A stretch of 64,000 nucleotides of DNA from an uncultured Granulosicoccus sp. (GTDB lineage Bacteria > Pseudomonadota > Gammaproteobacteria > Granulosicoccales > Granulosicoccaceae). A program made the position numbers and the translations under genes. The notes under the pieces were generated by a model, which made no database searches, had not been told where the DNA came from, and worked only from the letters and a program-made list of their open reading frames with translations. This document shows positions 1-7,976 of the stretch, piece after piece; position 1 is the stretch's first letter; each line of letters starts with the position of its first letter. The stretch is from positions 28,236 through 92,235 of the forward strand of contig CANLXI010000026.1 in assembly GCA_947495035.1 (NCBI GenBank), in the 5' to 3' direction.

Positions 1-999
1 CAGGCGATTCGTGAAACCGTCCGTGCTGTTGTTGCCCAGCTTCTCCAGAGCCGCCTGGATCTGGCTTTTGGGTCGCTGCATTCTCGCACCGGGCAACGCC
101 TGCTCGAAGGCCTGTCTGATCTGATTGTCCAGATGCGCCTCCTGTTCCTTCAATCGCTGGACGTCCAGCCATTTGCCCGCAAACAGTGCAATACACAGAC
201 CTGCTGCCAGAACCGCCGTCCAGCGCCAGGGCTTCCAGCTGTTGTCGAAATTTCTCTTCGGATTGTAGTCGCCCTGCAACAGATTGATAGTCGGCGAGGT
301 CACCAGGCCACTGGCATACAGCGCCAGACGGTGGTCCACGGGACGCTGCTCGATGTCGATGCTGGCAGGTACATCCAGAGTACCGGCTTCGGTTGTACTG
401 AACATGACCAGCGAGGCACCGGCATCTTCCGGCAGCTCGGCACGAGCGCCCTGCAACATCATGGCTGCCATGCCCGGATCCGTCGCGAAGCCCTTGCAGC
501 CATCGAGTCGGACAACGGCCAACTCACCGTCGAGCAATGCAGTCCAGGCCCGGATCTCCGGGCTTGTGCTCTCCAGTTGAGGCAAGGCCAGCGGCTCGGG
601 AATCAGCTGCGACGGACGCAAACCGGCCTCTTCGCACTGTGCCAGCACGGCATCCATCATCTGGCGGCTGATCACCGCAACCGGGTAGCGATCATCGCGC
701 CCCTTCTGCCCGAGTGCGAAATGCAGCTCGTCCACATCATCGGCAACCTGATCTTCCAGCGCATAGGGTACCGCCTGCAAGGCACGAGCCTGCGAGCCAC
801 CGGGCACCACCGCTTCGGCCAGCAGTACGTCATCGGCCGGCAGAATCAACGTCACCCGACGCCCTTCGACCTGTTCAGCCACCTCTGGCAGTGTGCTGTA
901 CTCGATACCGCTGCTCAGCCTGCCATTGTCCTCGGACACCGCCCACTGGACGGCCTCCTCCCCGACGTGGGGCATGTAAATGATGACCTGTTTAGACAC
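1..999 (-). CDS. gspL: Type II secretion system protein GspL (3' end beyond window)
   Basis: This is the inner-membrane assembly-platform protein that ties the GspE ATPase to the pseudopilus machinery. Reading leftward from GTG at 999, the frame stays open to base 1, giving 333 residues of a family usually near 400. The N-terminal actin-like cytoplasmic domain includes VTLILPADDVLLAEAVVPGG. One membrane segment lies near residues 256-275 (WTAVLAAGLCIALFAGKWL), followed by the start of the periplasmic domain with a coiled, Gln/Glu-rich stretch. It sits 14 bp after gspK, in the canonical G-H-I-J-K-L order. The missing C-terminus is an edge effect, not a truncation. The family call is firm; the GTG start is inferred from spacing to gspK. 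Confidence 0.93.
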   Translation of the reverse strand, partial: MSKQVIIYMPHVGEEAVQWAVSEDNGRLSSGIEYSTLPEVAEQVEGRRVTLILPADDVLLAEAVVPGGSQARALQAVPYALEDQVADDVDELHFALGQKGRDDRYPVAVISRQMMDAVLAQCEEAGLRPSQLIPEPLALPQLESTSPEIRAWTALLDGELAVVRLDGCKGFATDPGMAAMMLQGARAELPEDAGASLVMFSTTEAGTLDVPASIDIEQRPVDHRLALYASGLVTSPTINLLQGDYNPKRNFDNSWKPWRWTAVLAAGLCIALFAGKWLDVQRLKEQEAHLDNQIRQAFEQALPGARMQRPKSQIQAALEKLGNNSTDGFTNRL

Positions 1000-1013
1000 G
1001 ATGATTCCTGTTT

Positions 1014-2204
1014 CTATAGCGTATCGCGAGAACGGTAAAGTACTCGCGTCTTGCCCTCAGCATCACGCTCGAACAGCGTGTACTGAGACATCTTGATACC
1101 TTCTGCCTCGACATCGATGCGAACCTGAAAGTAACTGGAGCGCACATCATACGAACCGGCGGGTGCGGACTCTTCACCGGTATCGGCTGAATCCACTTCC
1201 TGATCAAATAATAGCGTGCTCTCGTAGGGTTCCAGATCCCGACCAGCACCCGCCAGCGTTTCAGGCCCGTCATCGGCCGACAAATCGAAAATATCCTCAC
1301 ACTCAGGATAGTCTTCATAAGCGCCCGTGTCCCATCGGGAAAGATCAGCGGCCAGCGGCTTGATCTCGTCCGACAATGATGCCAGTACCTCAGGCGTTGC
1401 CGTATTGACGTTGACCGGGGTCGGACCATTGTCCGTTGGCAAGGCCGAGATATGGGGCAACAACCGCTCGTAGTCGTCGGCTTCCGCCTCGATGGCACTG
1501 CTGAACCCCTTGACTAGTTGCAATTCACTGACACTGACAAACGGTCTGTTCGCGGCCCGATAGCCGTACTCCAGGCCCGTATAGTAATCGTCTTCCGCGC
1601 CTTCGGGAATCGTGGCATTGATATCCTTGTCGACCCAGTCGACGATCGCCTGCGCCTTGGTTTCATCGATGTTGAGCTCCAACAGCAGGCGCGTCAGTTG
1701 ATTGACGTAGAACTCGACCGCCTCGCCATCAGCGTTCACCAGATTGTTCAGATTGAAGCGCCCCTGCATATCCACAATGCAACCCTGGATGGATGCATTA
1801 TCGATCGGAATGGGAGGGATCGTCTGCGCCCAGTCATCATCCAGCGAATCGGTATTTTCCCGAAGGCCCGCCTGTACATCCCGGTACAGCAAGGCCGCTG
1901 CGAAGCGTTCGCCGCTGACACCGATGGCGCGTGCCTGCAGAATGATGCCTTCGTTGCGTTCACGCTGCATGTCCAGCTGCTGCCGGTTGGTAATGGACAC
2001 GATGGTGATCGTACCCAGTGCAATCAGCAGCATGGCCGTGATGATGGCTACGCCCTGCTGCCGTCGAGGCAGAGAATGCCGACAATGCGCTGGCCTCCTG
2101 CGTACCGAACGGCCTGCCGTCATTCCTCCGCTGTTCACAGTGGCCTGCGCCATGGCGTCCGCGCCCTCGACTCTGTCCCGTTTGCTCATCAGGTCGCTGT
2201 TCAT
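1014..2204 (-). CDS. gspK: Type II secretion minor pseudopilin GspK
   Basis: This is the large minor pseudopilin that caps the pseudopilus tip together with GspI and GspJ. It is 396 aa. The prepilin cleavage site follows Gly51 (RRQQG, then VAIITAMLL), so the basic leader is unusually long. As known for GspK, the mature protein lacks the Glu at position 5 seen in other pseudopilins. The following helix leads into the SAM-like domain characteristic of the family (the region with FNLNNLV and AQAIVDWVD). The start overlaps the gspJ stop as ATGA, which indicates translational coupling and supports this start; a Met at residue 6 is an alternative. Confidence 0.95.
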   Translation of the reverse strand: MNSDLMSKRDRVEGADAMAQATVNSGGMTAGRSVRRRPAHCRHSLPRRQQGVAIITAMLLIALGTITIVSITNRQQLDMQRERNEGIILQARAIGVSGERFAAALLYRDVQAGLRENTDSLDDDWAQTIPPIPIDNASIQGCIVDMQGRFNLNNLVNADGEAVEFYVNQLTRLLLELNIDETKAQAIVDWVDKDINATIPEGAEDDYYTGLEYGYRAANRPFVSVSELQLVKGFSSAIEAEADDYERLLPHISALPTDNGPTPVNVNTATPEVLASLSDEIKPLAADLSRWDTGAYEDYPECEDIFDLSADDGPETLAGAGRDLEPYESTLLFDQEVDSADTGEESAPAGSYDVRSSYFQVRIDVEAEGIKMSQYTLFERDAEGKTRVLYRSRDTL

Positions 2205-2800
2205 CCCGGCAAGGCAAACACGCGGATGATCTCGCCATAATCCTCGAGTTCCAGTTTGAACTCGATCGCCACCGGCATGCCGGGAGTCTCGATATCAGCC
2301 GGAGGCCAACTGGTCTGCCATTCGCCCTCGCTGTCGAGAAAGCGCAGATCCAGGGCGTCGACACCGGTGAGCAACTGACGCCGGCGAGTCGGTTCTTCGT
2401 TGATCGGGTCGAGGTGATACCAGTACTGGCGAATCAGCTTGTCTTCATCCAGTCCATAGGCAACCCGTTGCAGATTGGAGCGCGCAGGCGATACCTCCGC
2501 CGCCGGATTGGTCCACCCGGCACGAGTGAATTCGAACAGATATTCTCCCTCGACATTGAGCTGTAGCGGCGGCAGTTCCAGGTCGACGGCAGATCGCACC
2601 GAACGATCGGTAATCTGTGTGATGTCTTCGGCCAGCCAATAGAAGGTGCGCTGCAATTCGCTCAGCCGGGTTGATTGCTGTTCGATGCGATCACGGGTTG
2701 CAGTGATCTGGAACAGCATCTGGAAGCCTGCAGTACCGAGTATCGCCAGCAGGAACATCGCAACCAGCAGTTCGATCAGGGTGAAGCCACGCTGTCTCAC
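2201..2800 (-). CDS. gspJ: Type II secretion minor pseudopilin GspJ
   Basis: This minor pseudopilin (199 aa) forms the tip complex with GspI and GspK. It has a short leader, MRQRG, cut before FTLIELLVAMFLLAILG, with Glu5 of the mature protein present. The rest matches the family in length and in the stretch ending in VFALPG. The GTG start overlaps the gspI stop by 4 bp, and the stop overlaps the gspK start by 4 bp, so I-J-K are translationally coupled. Confidence 0.95.
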   Translation of the reverse strand: MRQRGFTLIELLVAMFLLAILGTAGFQMLFQITATRDRIEQQSTRLSELQRTFYWLAEDITQITDRSVRSAVDLELPPLQLNVEGEYLFEFTRAGWTNPAAEVSPARSNLQRVAYGLDEDKLIRQYWYHLDPINEEPTRRRQLLTGVDALDLRFLDSEGEWQTSWPPADIETPGMPVAIEFKLELEDYGEIIRVFALPG

Positions 2801-3258
2801 TGTCGAACCTCCGGGTTGCCGACAAAACCCGAAATCGTGTAGACATAGCTGTCGGCGTCCTTGTCACGTCGTACCTCGACATCCACCCGACGCAAGTCAT
2901 CATCAGACACTTTCTGCGTACGGGTGCGTACATACCAGCGAAAATCTCCGAGCATCGCTTCCGTGTTCGTTGTGCCGACATCCGGCCAGTCCGGCAGTAC
3001 CTGCAGCTCTGTCAGACGGTTGCTGGCCACCCAGCGACCGAATTCGCGCTCCCTCAGATAATCGGCTCGCCAGGCGCTGGAACCTGCCGAGGCCACCAGG
3101 GCGGAGACACCCACGGCAATGATGGTCATGGCCACCAGCACTTCGATCAGGGTGAAGCCGCGGGTGCAACCGCGGGTGCAACCGCGAGTACAGCTGCGGG
3201 CGCCACCGCGGGTGAGCTTCGATCTGGCTGGACGCCGAATGGGTTTACTCACTGTCAC
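2797..3258 (-). CDS. gspI: Type II secretion minor pseudopilin GspI
   Basis: This minor pseudopilin (153 aa) nucleates the GspI-J-K tip complex. The cleavage site is Gly34 before FTLIEVLVAMTIIAVG. The 34-residue leader is long and contains three tandem CTRG units (residues 23-34) encoded by a 12-bp repeat, which looks like replication-slippage expansion of a positively charged leader. The C-terminal part has the compact GspI fold (NRLTELQVLPDWP, then a beta-rich end). The GTG start is inside the gspH stop (GTGA overlap). Confidence 0.93.
   Translation of the reverse strand: MTVSKPIRRPARSKLTRGGARSCTRGCTRGCTRGFTLIEVLVAMTIIAVGVSALVASAGSSAWRADYLREREFGRWVASNRLTELQVLPDWPDVGTTNTEAMLGDFRWYVRTRTQKVSDDDLRRVDVEVRRDKDADSYVYTISGFVGNPEVRQ
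3157..3192 (-). repeat. 12-bp tandem repeat in gspI leader
   Basis: Three 12-bp units, read on the minus strand as TGYACYCGCGGY, encode CTRG three times just before the prepilin peptidase site. The frame is preserved because 12 is a multiple of 3. Copies differ by one or two third-position changes. Confidence 0.85.
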
Positions 3259-3833
3259 GAGCCTTCAAGCTGCTCCACAACCACGGGCAGAACCTCTCCG
3301 GTCGCTACTTCGTAACGGAATTCACCCTCGAGGTCGCTGATGAGGATCCGGAAATCGGGAATGATCTCGCCATTGGACAGGAATATGACATGGGGTTTCA
3401 GGGGGTCTTCCTCGGTGGCCTCGGCAAGCTCCGTCACCAGATCTTCCAGCACGATAGGCAAGCCGGAGATATCCACCTGGAACTCCACGGGAACATCCTC
3501 GGGGCGGAATCGCAGTTGCCCGTCCTCGAAGATCTCCCAGGTCGAGTCACCCTCTTCATCCTCGTTCAGGATGTAGAACTCGTAGGATTCCGGATGAAAC
3601 CGGATCCCGAACTGCTGACGTGCGTATACCGCCTGGTCGGCCGCCAGATCCATCAGCAGACCGGTTCTCTGCGCCGTGGCGCGGACACTCTTGCCGACGT
3701 TCCTGAAGTCGATGTTGATCACGACCGCGCCTACCAGGATCGAGATGATGGTCACCGTGACCAACAGCTCGATCAGTGTAAAACCCCGTGCGCGACTCGC
3801 AGCAGGGCGCGACCATGACGTACCCGCCATCAT
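3255..3833 (-). CDS. gspH: Type II secretion minor pseudopilin GspH
   Basis: This minor pseudopilin (192 aa) links the tip complex to the GspG shaft. The leader is MMAGTSWSRPAASRARG, cut before FTLIELLVTVTIISILVG. The central region contains the GspH-type stretch AVYARQQFGIRFHPESYEFY. The start codon directly follows the gspG stop (TGA then ATG), and the stop overlaps the gspI start. A second Met at codon 2 is an equally possible start. Confidence 0.94.
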   Translation of the reverse strand: MMAGTSWSRPAASRARGFTLIELLVTVTIISILVGAVVINIDFRNVGKSVRATAQRTGLLMDLAADQAVYARQQFGIRFHPESYEFYILNEDEEGDSTWEIFEDGQLRFRPEDVPVEFQVDISGLPIVLEDLVTELAEATEEDPLKPHVIFLSNGEIIPDFRILISDLEGEFRYEVATGEVLPVVVEQLEGS

Positions 3834-4331
3834 TCAGTCAGCGTCGAGACTGCTGATATCGGCATCGAAACCTTCACCGCCTTCAACACCATCATTGCCC
3901 AGCGAGATGATTTCGAAATCACCATCCTCACTCTGATACAGATAGTCGCGTCCCCATGGATCCTTGGAAAGCTTCTTCACGTAACCACGACCATTCCAGT
4001 TGGCAGGCTCCGGGTCGCCGGTGGGTTTGGTCACCAGCGCTTCCAGTCCCTGTTCGGTCGATGGATAATTGAAGTTATCCAGCCTGTACAGTTCCAGTGC
4101 AGATGAATAGGAGGCTATGTCATTCTTGGCTCGCACGACGCGCGCTTCGTTGGGTCGATCCATGATCAACGGCACGACAGTTGCGCCCAGAATGGCAATG
4201 ATTGCCACGACAACCATGATTTCGATGAGGGTAAAACCGCTTTGCGCCGATCGCACCCCTGCGCGCTTCGCAGCGGACGGACTTGCCTCCATCGCCGATG
4301 AAACGCTTGCTTGTTGTATCTGTTTGTCCAT
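3834..4331 (-). CDS. gspG: Type II secretion major pseudopilin GspG
   Basis: This is the major pseudopilin and shaft subunit, 165 aa from ATG 4331. That start was chosen over the in-frame GTG at 4340, which sits too close to the GGAG Shine-Dalgarno-like sequence. The prepilin site is Gly32 before FTLIEIMVVVAIIAILGA. The family signature NYPSTEQGLEALVTKP, a DPWGRDYLYQ motif and the C-terminal SLGNDG calcium-site region are all present. The leader (32 residues) is longer than the usual 6-10. This is the first gene of the visible operon and is divergent from the rhombosortase gene. Confidence 0.97.
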   Translation of the reverse strand: MDKQIQQASVSSAMEASPSAAKRAGVRSAQSGFTLIEIMVVVAIIAILGATVVPLIMDRPNEARVVRAKNDIASYSSALELYRLDNFNYPSTEQGLEALVTKPTGDPEPANWNGRGYVKKLSKDPWGRDYLYQSEDGDFEIISLGNDGVEGGEGFDADISSLDAD

Positions 4332-4415
4332 CAGGACCACTTCTCCCGTATTCTCAAAGGGTTGATCTGTCTTGCCGTGAGGATAGCACCGCCAATAAGA
4401 CTCGATGCCTGCTTA

Positions 4416-5042
4416 ATGATTCAATCTTCAGAGATCCTTGTCCGTTCGCCGGCTCACCGCCTGGCAGTGTGTATCGCTCTGCTTTGCATTGCCCTGCAAT
4501 ACGCGGGCCTTGCAGACTCCTTACGATTCGATCGGGCAGCAATAGATTCCGGCCATTGGTGGTTATTGCTTACCGGTAATTTCGTTCATCTGGGCTCAGG
4601 CCACCTGTGGATGAATCTGGCGGGGCTGGCCCTGGTTGTTGCTCTGGTGTGGCAGCACTTCACCGCCACACAGTGGTTGCTGCTGACGCTCTTCTCAAGC
4701 CTTGTGGTGGGGATGGGCCTGTGGCTGTTCAACCCTGACATACAGGGTTACGTCGGATTTTCCGGAACCCTGCACGGATTGATCATTGCCGGCGTGCTGG
4801 CCGACCTGCGCCCGTATCCGAAATCAGCCGGTGTTCTGCTGCTGCTGGTTGTCGGCAAACTGGCCTGGGAGCAGTACAACGGTGCACTGCCCGGCAGCGA
4901 ATCCGTGGCGGGTGGCATGGTTGTCGTGGATTCTCATCTCTATGGGGCCATTGCCGGTGCGATATTCGGCATCCTGATGCTGGCCCTCCGGCAACAGCGC
5001 CGGGGCCGGCGCACAACCACCGACAACCCTGACACACTGTAA
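4416..5042 (+). CDS. rrtA: Rhombosortase (rhomboid-family intramembrane serine protease)
   Basis: This rhomboid protease subfamily is known to cleave GlyGly-CTERM tails of proteins bound for the type II secretion pathway. From ATG 4416 it has 208 aa and about six hydrophobic helices. The catalytic Ser116 lies in GFSGTLHG, and the His174 partner in DSHLYGAIAG; this spacing and the LHG after the serine are typical of rhombosortase rather than GlpG. The longer in-frame start at 4311 would run into the gspG 5' end and adds a non-conserved stretch. The gene is divergent from gspG and its stop overlaps the next start (TAATG). No GlyGly-CTERM substrate is visible in the window, so substrates must be encoded elsewhere. 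Confidence 0.85.
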   Translation: MIQSSEILVRSPAHRLAVCIALLCIALQYAGLADSLRFDRAAIDSGHWWLLLTGNFVHLGSGHLWMNLAGLALVVALVWQHFTATQWLLLTLFSSLVVGMGLWLFNPDIQGYVGFSGTLHGLIIAGVLADLRPYPKSAGVLLLLVVGKLAWEQYNGALPGSESVAGGMVVVDSHLYGAIAGAIFGILMLALRQQRRGRRTTTDNPDTL

Positions 5043-5557
5043 TGGACTGGCACTTCCGACGTTTTGACACCCTGGACAGTGCGTCGCTGTTCGCTCTCAT
5101 GAAGCTGCGGGTAGACGTCTTCGTGGTGGAACAGAACTGTGCTTACCCGGAACTGGATGATCACGACAACGCTGCCGGCACCTGGCATCTGCTGGGCCTG
5201 AGCAATGACACTCTGGCGGCCTACGCCCGTGCGATGCCCGACCAGGTCATCGCCCGAACGCTACGCGATCGTTTGGCGAACACGACGTCGACGATCGACG
5301 ACAGGCACATGGTGCGCATCGGACGCGTGGTGGTAGCCCCCGCCTTTCGCGGTCAGGCACTCGGACGGGCACTGATGCAGCGCATGATCTCTCACCTGGA
5401 CCGGGAACATCCCCGGCAGGTGCAGTTTCTGGCGGCTCAGACAGGCGCTTGCAGCCTGTACGAATCCCTGGGGTTCATCCCGGTATCGGACCGTTATCTG
5501 GAGGATGGCATCGCGCATGTCGACATGATGCGCCTGCCTGCGTCGACGTCGCGATAA
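5042..5557 (+). CDS. GNAT N-acetyltransferase, ElaA family
   Basis: This 171-aa protein is a predicted cytoplasmic acetyl-CoA-dependent acyltransferase of the ElaA group. The N-terminus carries the ElaA hallmark LMKLRVDVFVVEQNCAYPE. The acetyl-CoA loop is RIGRVVVAPAFRGQALGRAL, and the C-terminal LYESLGF motif is present. Its ATG overlaps the stop of the rhombosortase gene by one base, so the two are probably co-transcribed and coupled. The substrate is unknown; the pairing does not by itself imply a role in secretion. Confidence 0.88.
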   Translation: MDWHFRRFDTLDSASLFALMKLRVDVFVVEQNCAYPELDDHDNAAGTWHLLGLSNDTLAAYARAMPDQVIARTLRDRLANTTSTIDDRHMVRIGRVVVAPAFRGQALGRALMQRMISHLDREHPRQVQFLAAQTGACSLYESLGFIPVSDRYLEDGIAHVDMMRLPASTSR

Positions 5558-5591
5558 GCCTCCCCTCCTGCTCTGCATTGAAACGGTTACG

Positions 5592-6524
5592 TCAGGGTCG
5601 CTCGACCAGGCCGTTCGGATCGGGATGGCGACCGGCTTTCATGCCGAAACGTGACAAGGCAATGCCGATCAGTATGATCCCCAGGGCCACGTAGGCATTT
5701 GCCGGCAATCTTTCACCCAGCAGCAGCACACCCGCCAGCATGCCGAACACCGGCACCATGAAATTGATCTGACTGAGAAACGAGGCACCCTGACGGCCAA
5801 TGATGATCAGGATCATTACGGTGGCCACCACTGTCGGCCCGATGGCCAGCGCCAGCAGCGCACTCAGCGACTGCCAGGACGGTTGCAATTGCCAGGGTTG
5901 GTCTACCAGCATCGTCACCGGCAACAGCATCACGCAGGAGACGAACATCAGCGCCGTCATCACCGACCAGCGCGGCAGGTGAGTCAGATGGCGCGTCAAC
6001 AGCGCATTGATCGCATAGGAAACCGCGCTGATCAGGATCGCACTCTGTCTGACCAGCTCGTCACCCAGTGCATTCAGGGCGGATACCCCCATCAGCACCA
6101 CCACGCCCGCCAGACCGAACAGGACTCCGGCAAGTTTCCAGCGAGTCAGCTTTTCATCCTGAGTGACGACATGCGCCATCAGGATCGTGAACAGCGGCAT
6201 GACCGCCATGAATATGGAGGTCAGACCGGCCTCGACTCGCACCTGTCCCCAGCTGATCAGGCTGAATGGCAAGGCATTGCCGAAAAAGCCGGCAGCCATG
6301 ATCGTGATCCAGACTCGTCCCGGAGCCGGCATGCGCTGTCCGAACACACGCATCAAGGGGTAGAGCATGACAAAGGCCAGCAACAACCGGCCGGCCGCAA
6401 TGCTCAGCGGTGGAATATCCAGTACCGCGATTCGCGTCAGGGTGAAACTGAAGCCGAACAGCATCGCCAGCGATACCAGCAACACATAATCTGCCAGTGC
6501 CGGAGCGCGGCGTGCGATGTTCAT
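5592..6524 (-). CDS. DMT-superfamily (EamA) metabolite transporter
   Basis: This 310-aa inner-membrane protein has about ten predicted helices arranged as two EamA repeats. The first begins near YVLLVSLAMLFGFSF, the second near SAILISAVSYAINALL. Relatives export amino acids or other small metabolites. It lies 10 bp downstream of the DpkA-like reductase gene on the same strand, so the two likely form an operon, which hints at a cyclic imino acid or amino acid substrate. Direction and substrate cannot be read from sequence. Confidence 0.88.
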   Translation of the reverse strand: MNIARRAPALADYVLLVSLAMLFGFSFTLTRIAVLDIPPLSIAAGRLLLAFVMLYPLMRVFGQRMPAPGRVWITIMAAGFFGNALPFSLISWGQVRVEAGLTSIFMAVMPLFTILMAHVVTQDEKLTRWKLAGVLFGLAGVVVLMGVSALNALGDELVRQSAILISAVSYAINALLTRHLTHLPRWSVMTALMFVSCVMLLPVTMLVDQPWQLQPSWQSLSALLALAIGPTVVATVMILIIIGRQGASFLSQINFMVPVFGMLAGVLLLGERLPANAYVALGIILIGIALSRFGMKAGRHPDPNGLVERP

Positions 6525-6534
6525 GCAGGGTCGC

Positions 6535-7554
6535 TCATGAGGCTTCTGTCTTCAGTGCCTGCAGATCAGCCAGCAACTGCCCGGAGACCATGACCCCGTC
6601 CCTGCTGTGCTGCTCACGCGCAGCGTAACGTCGCTGAGACGGCAGACGCGTTCCCGGCTGATCCAGGATTTCGCTGAACAGGTACTCGGCCCGAGCCAGA
6701 TGGTCGCCACCGGCATTGCAATGCGCCGGATCGATGGCCAGAATCAGCTCCCCGCCCAGGGGCGCACCCACGCCGTGGCTGTCATTGGCACTCGATTCCA
6801 GACTGAACAGATCACCGATCAGTGCGCCCGCCAGCAATTCCACCATCAGCGCAAGGCTGGCTCCCTTGTGCCCACCGAACGGCAATTGCGCGCCGGCCAG
6901 AGCGGCTGCCGGATCGGTTGTCGGATTGCCGTCGCTGTCGATGGCCCAGCCTTCCGGCAAGGCCTTGCCTTCGCGCAGATGCAACTGTATCTCGCCACGA
7001 GCACTGGCACTCGAGGCCTGGTCGAAGACCAGCGGCGGCGCATCCTGCCGCGGGAATCCGAAAGCCATGGGATTGGTACCGTAGACCGGCTTCTTGCCGC
7101 CGGCCGGGGCAACAAAGGCATTGGCCGCAGTAAAGGCGAACACGACCAGCCCCGCCTCGGCCAGGCGTTCGACCTCGGGCCACAGCGCCGCGATATTGTA
7201 GGTATCGTGAATGGCCAGCGCCGCAATGCCATGTCGGCGTGCTTTCTCCTGCAAGACCGGCTCACCCAGTTTCAGCGCCAGCGGGCAGAAGCCGCCGTGT
7301 GCGTCCACATGCGCTACCGATGACTCGGAGACTCGCAATGTCGGCTCGATCACCGGATTTGCATTCGGGTTCTTCAAGGCCGCCACGTAAAAGGGAATGC
7401 GAAACAGACCGTGCGACAGGCACCCGTCACGCTCGGCCAGGGTCACCGTTTCGGCAATGGCCCGGGCCTGTGCCGTCGAAAAGCCCCGACTGGTCAGCAC
7501 CTCGGTGGCGAGTGTTTCCAGTTCCTGAAGGGACAGACGTTGATCCTGAGGCAT
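6535..7554 (-). CDS. dpkA: Ldh_2-family oxidoreductase, delta1-piperideine/pyrroline-2-carboxylate reductase-like
   Basis: This 339-aa NAD(P)H-dependent enzyme belongs to the malate/L-lactate dehydrogenase 2 family. The N-terminal SHGLFRIPFYV motif, the AIHDTYNIAALWPEVE stretch, the YGTNPMAFGFP motif and the LPFGGHKGASLALMVELLAG block resemble Pseudomonas DpkA more than true malate or ureidoglycolate dehydrogenases. DpkA reduces cyclic imino acids formed from D-lysine or D-proline to L-pipecolate or L-proline. The gene precedes a DMT transporter by 10 bp. The family is certain; the exact substrate is inferred from remembered motif similarity. Confidence 0.78.
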   Translation of the reverse strand: MPQDQRLSLQELETLATEVLTSRGFSTAQARAIAETVTLAERDGCLSHGLFRIPFYVAALKNPNANPVIEPTLRVSESSVAHVDAHGGFCPLALKLGEPVLQEKARRHGIAALAIHDTYNIAALWPEVERLAEAGLVVFAFTAANAFVAPAGGKKPVYGTNPMAFGFPRQDAPPLVFDQASSASARGEIQLHLREGKALPEGWAIDSDGNPTTDPAAALAGAQLPFGGHKGASLALMVELLAGALIGDLFSLESSANDSHGVGAPLGGELILAIDPAHCNAGGDHLARAEYLFSEILDQPGTRLPSQRRYAAREQHSRDGVMVSGQLLADLQALKTEAS

Positions 7555-7662
7555 GGCGGCAACTCGTTGGGGGATGTCACGCTAGTTTACATTCCCCTCC
7601 GGTATTGAGCGGCACTATAGAGAACCCGAATTCCACTGTCTTCACGATAGAACGAGTCGTCA

Positions 7663-7923
7663 ATGAACTTCGTCGAGTGCTATTTATGCGGTGGCCTCGC
7701 CGTGCAGGAAAGTGTCAGACGAGACCTTACCGCCACGATCTTCTGCACACGGAAACTGTGCGGCAGATATGAAATCACTGAATCGGCCATGCAGGCCGTG
7801 CGTGATGGCGCCGTACTCAAGGAGCCTCTCGATACCGTTATCTCACGGGTCTATATCGCCAATCGACACGATGAGCGCGTCCTCGTCAGCGACAGTGATC
7901 TGCTGAGCGAACCCACCACGTAG
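7663..7923 (+). CDS. Small zinc-ribbon-like hypothetical protein
   Basis: This 86-aa protein of unknown function has two Cys pairs, CYLCGG at residues 6-9 and FCTRKLCGRYEIT at 28-33. They resemble the CxxCG...CGxYxIT zinc-ribbon pattern found at the N-terminus of various bacterial proteins, although the second pair here is C-x4-C rather than C-x2-C. The gene is divergent from the DpkA-like gene and 53 bp upstream of the dehydrogenase that follows. No strong Shine-Dalgarno sequence is visible. Codon use fits the neighbours, and no overlapping gene competes for the region. Confidence 0.55.
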   Translation: MNFVECYLCGGLAVQESVRRDLTATIFCTRKLCGRYEITESAMQAVRDGAVLKEPLDTVISRVYIANRHDERVLVSDSDLLSEPTT

Positions 7924-7976
7924 TAACAGCTGATCTGCGGATCCTTTCCGCGTCTTGACCAGTGGGTACCTCAGGC

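Noticed and set aside
133..1038. A 301-codon plus-strand frame
   Set aside because: Antisense to gspL, which has clear domain and operon support.
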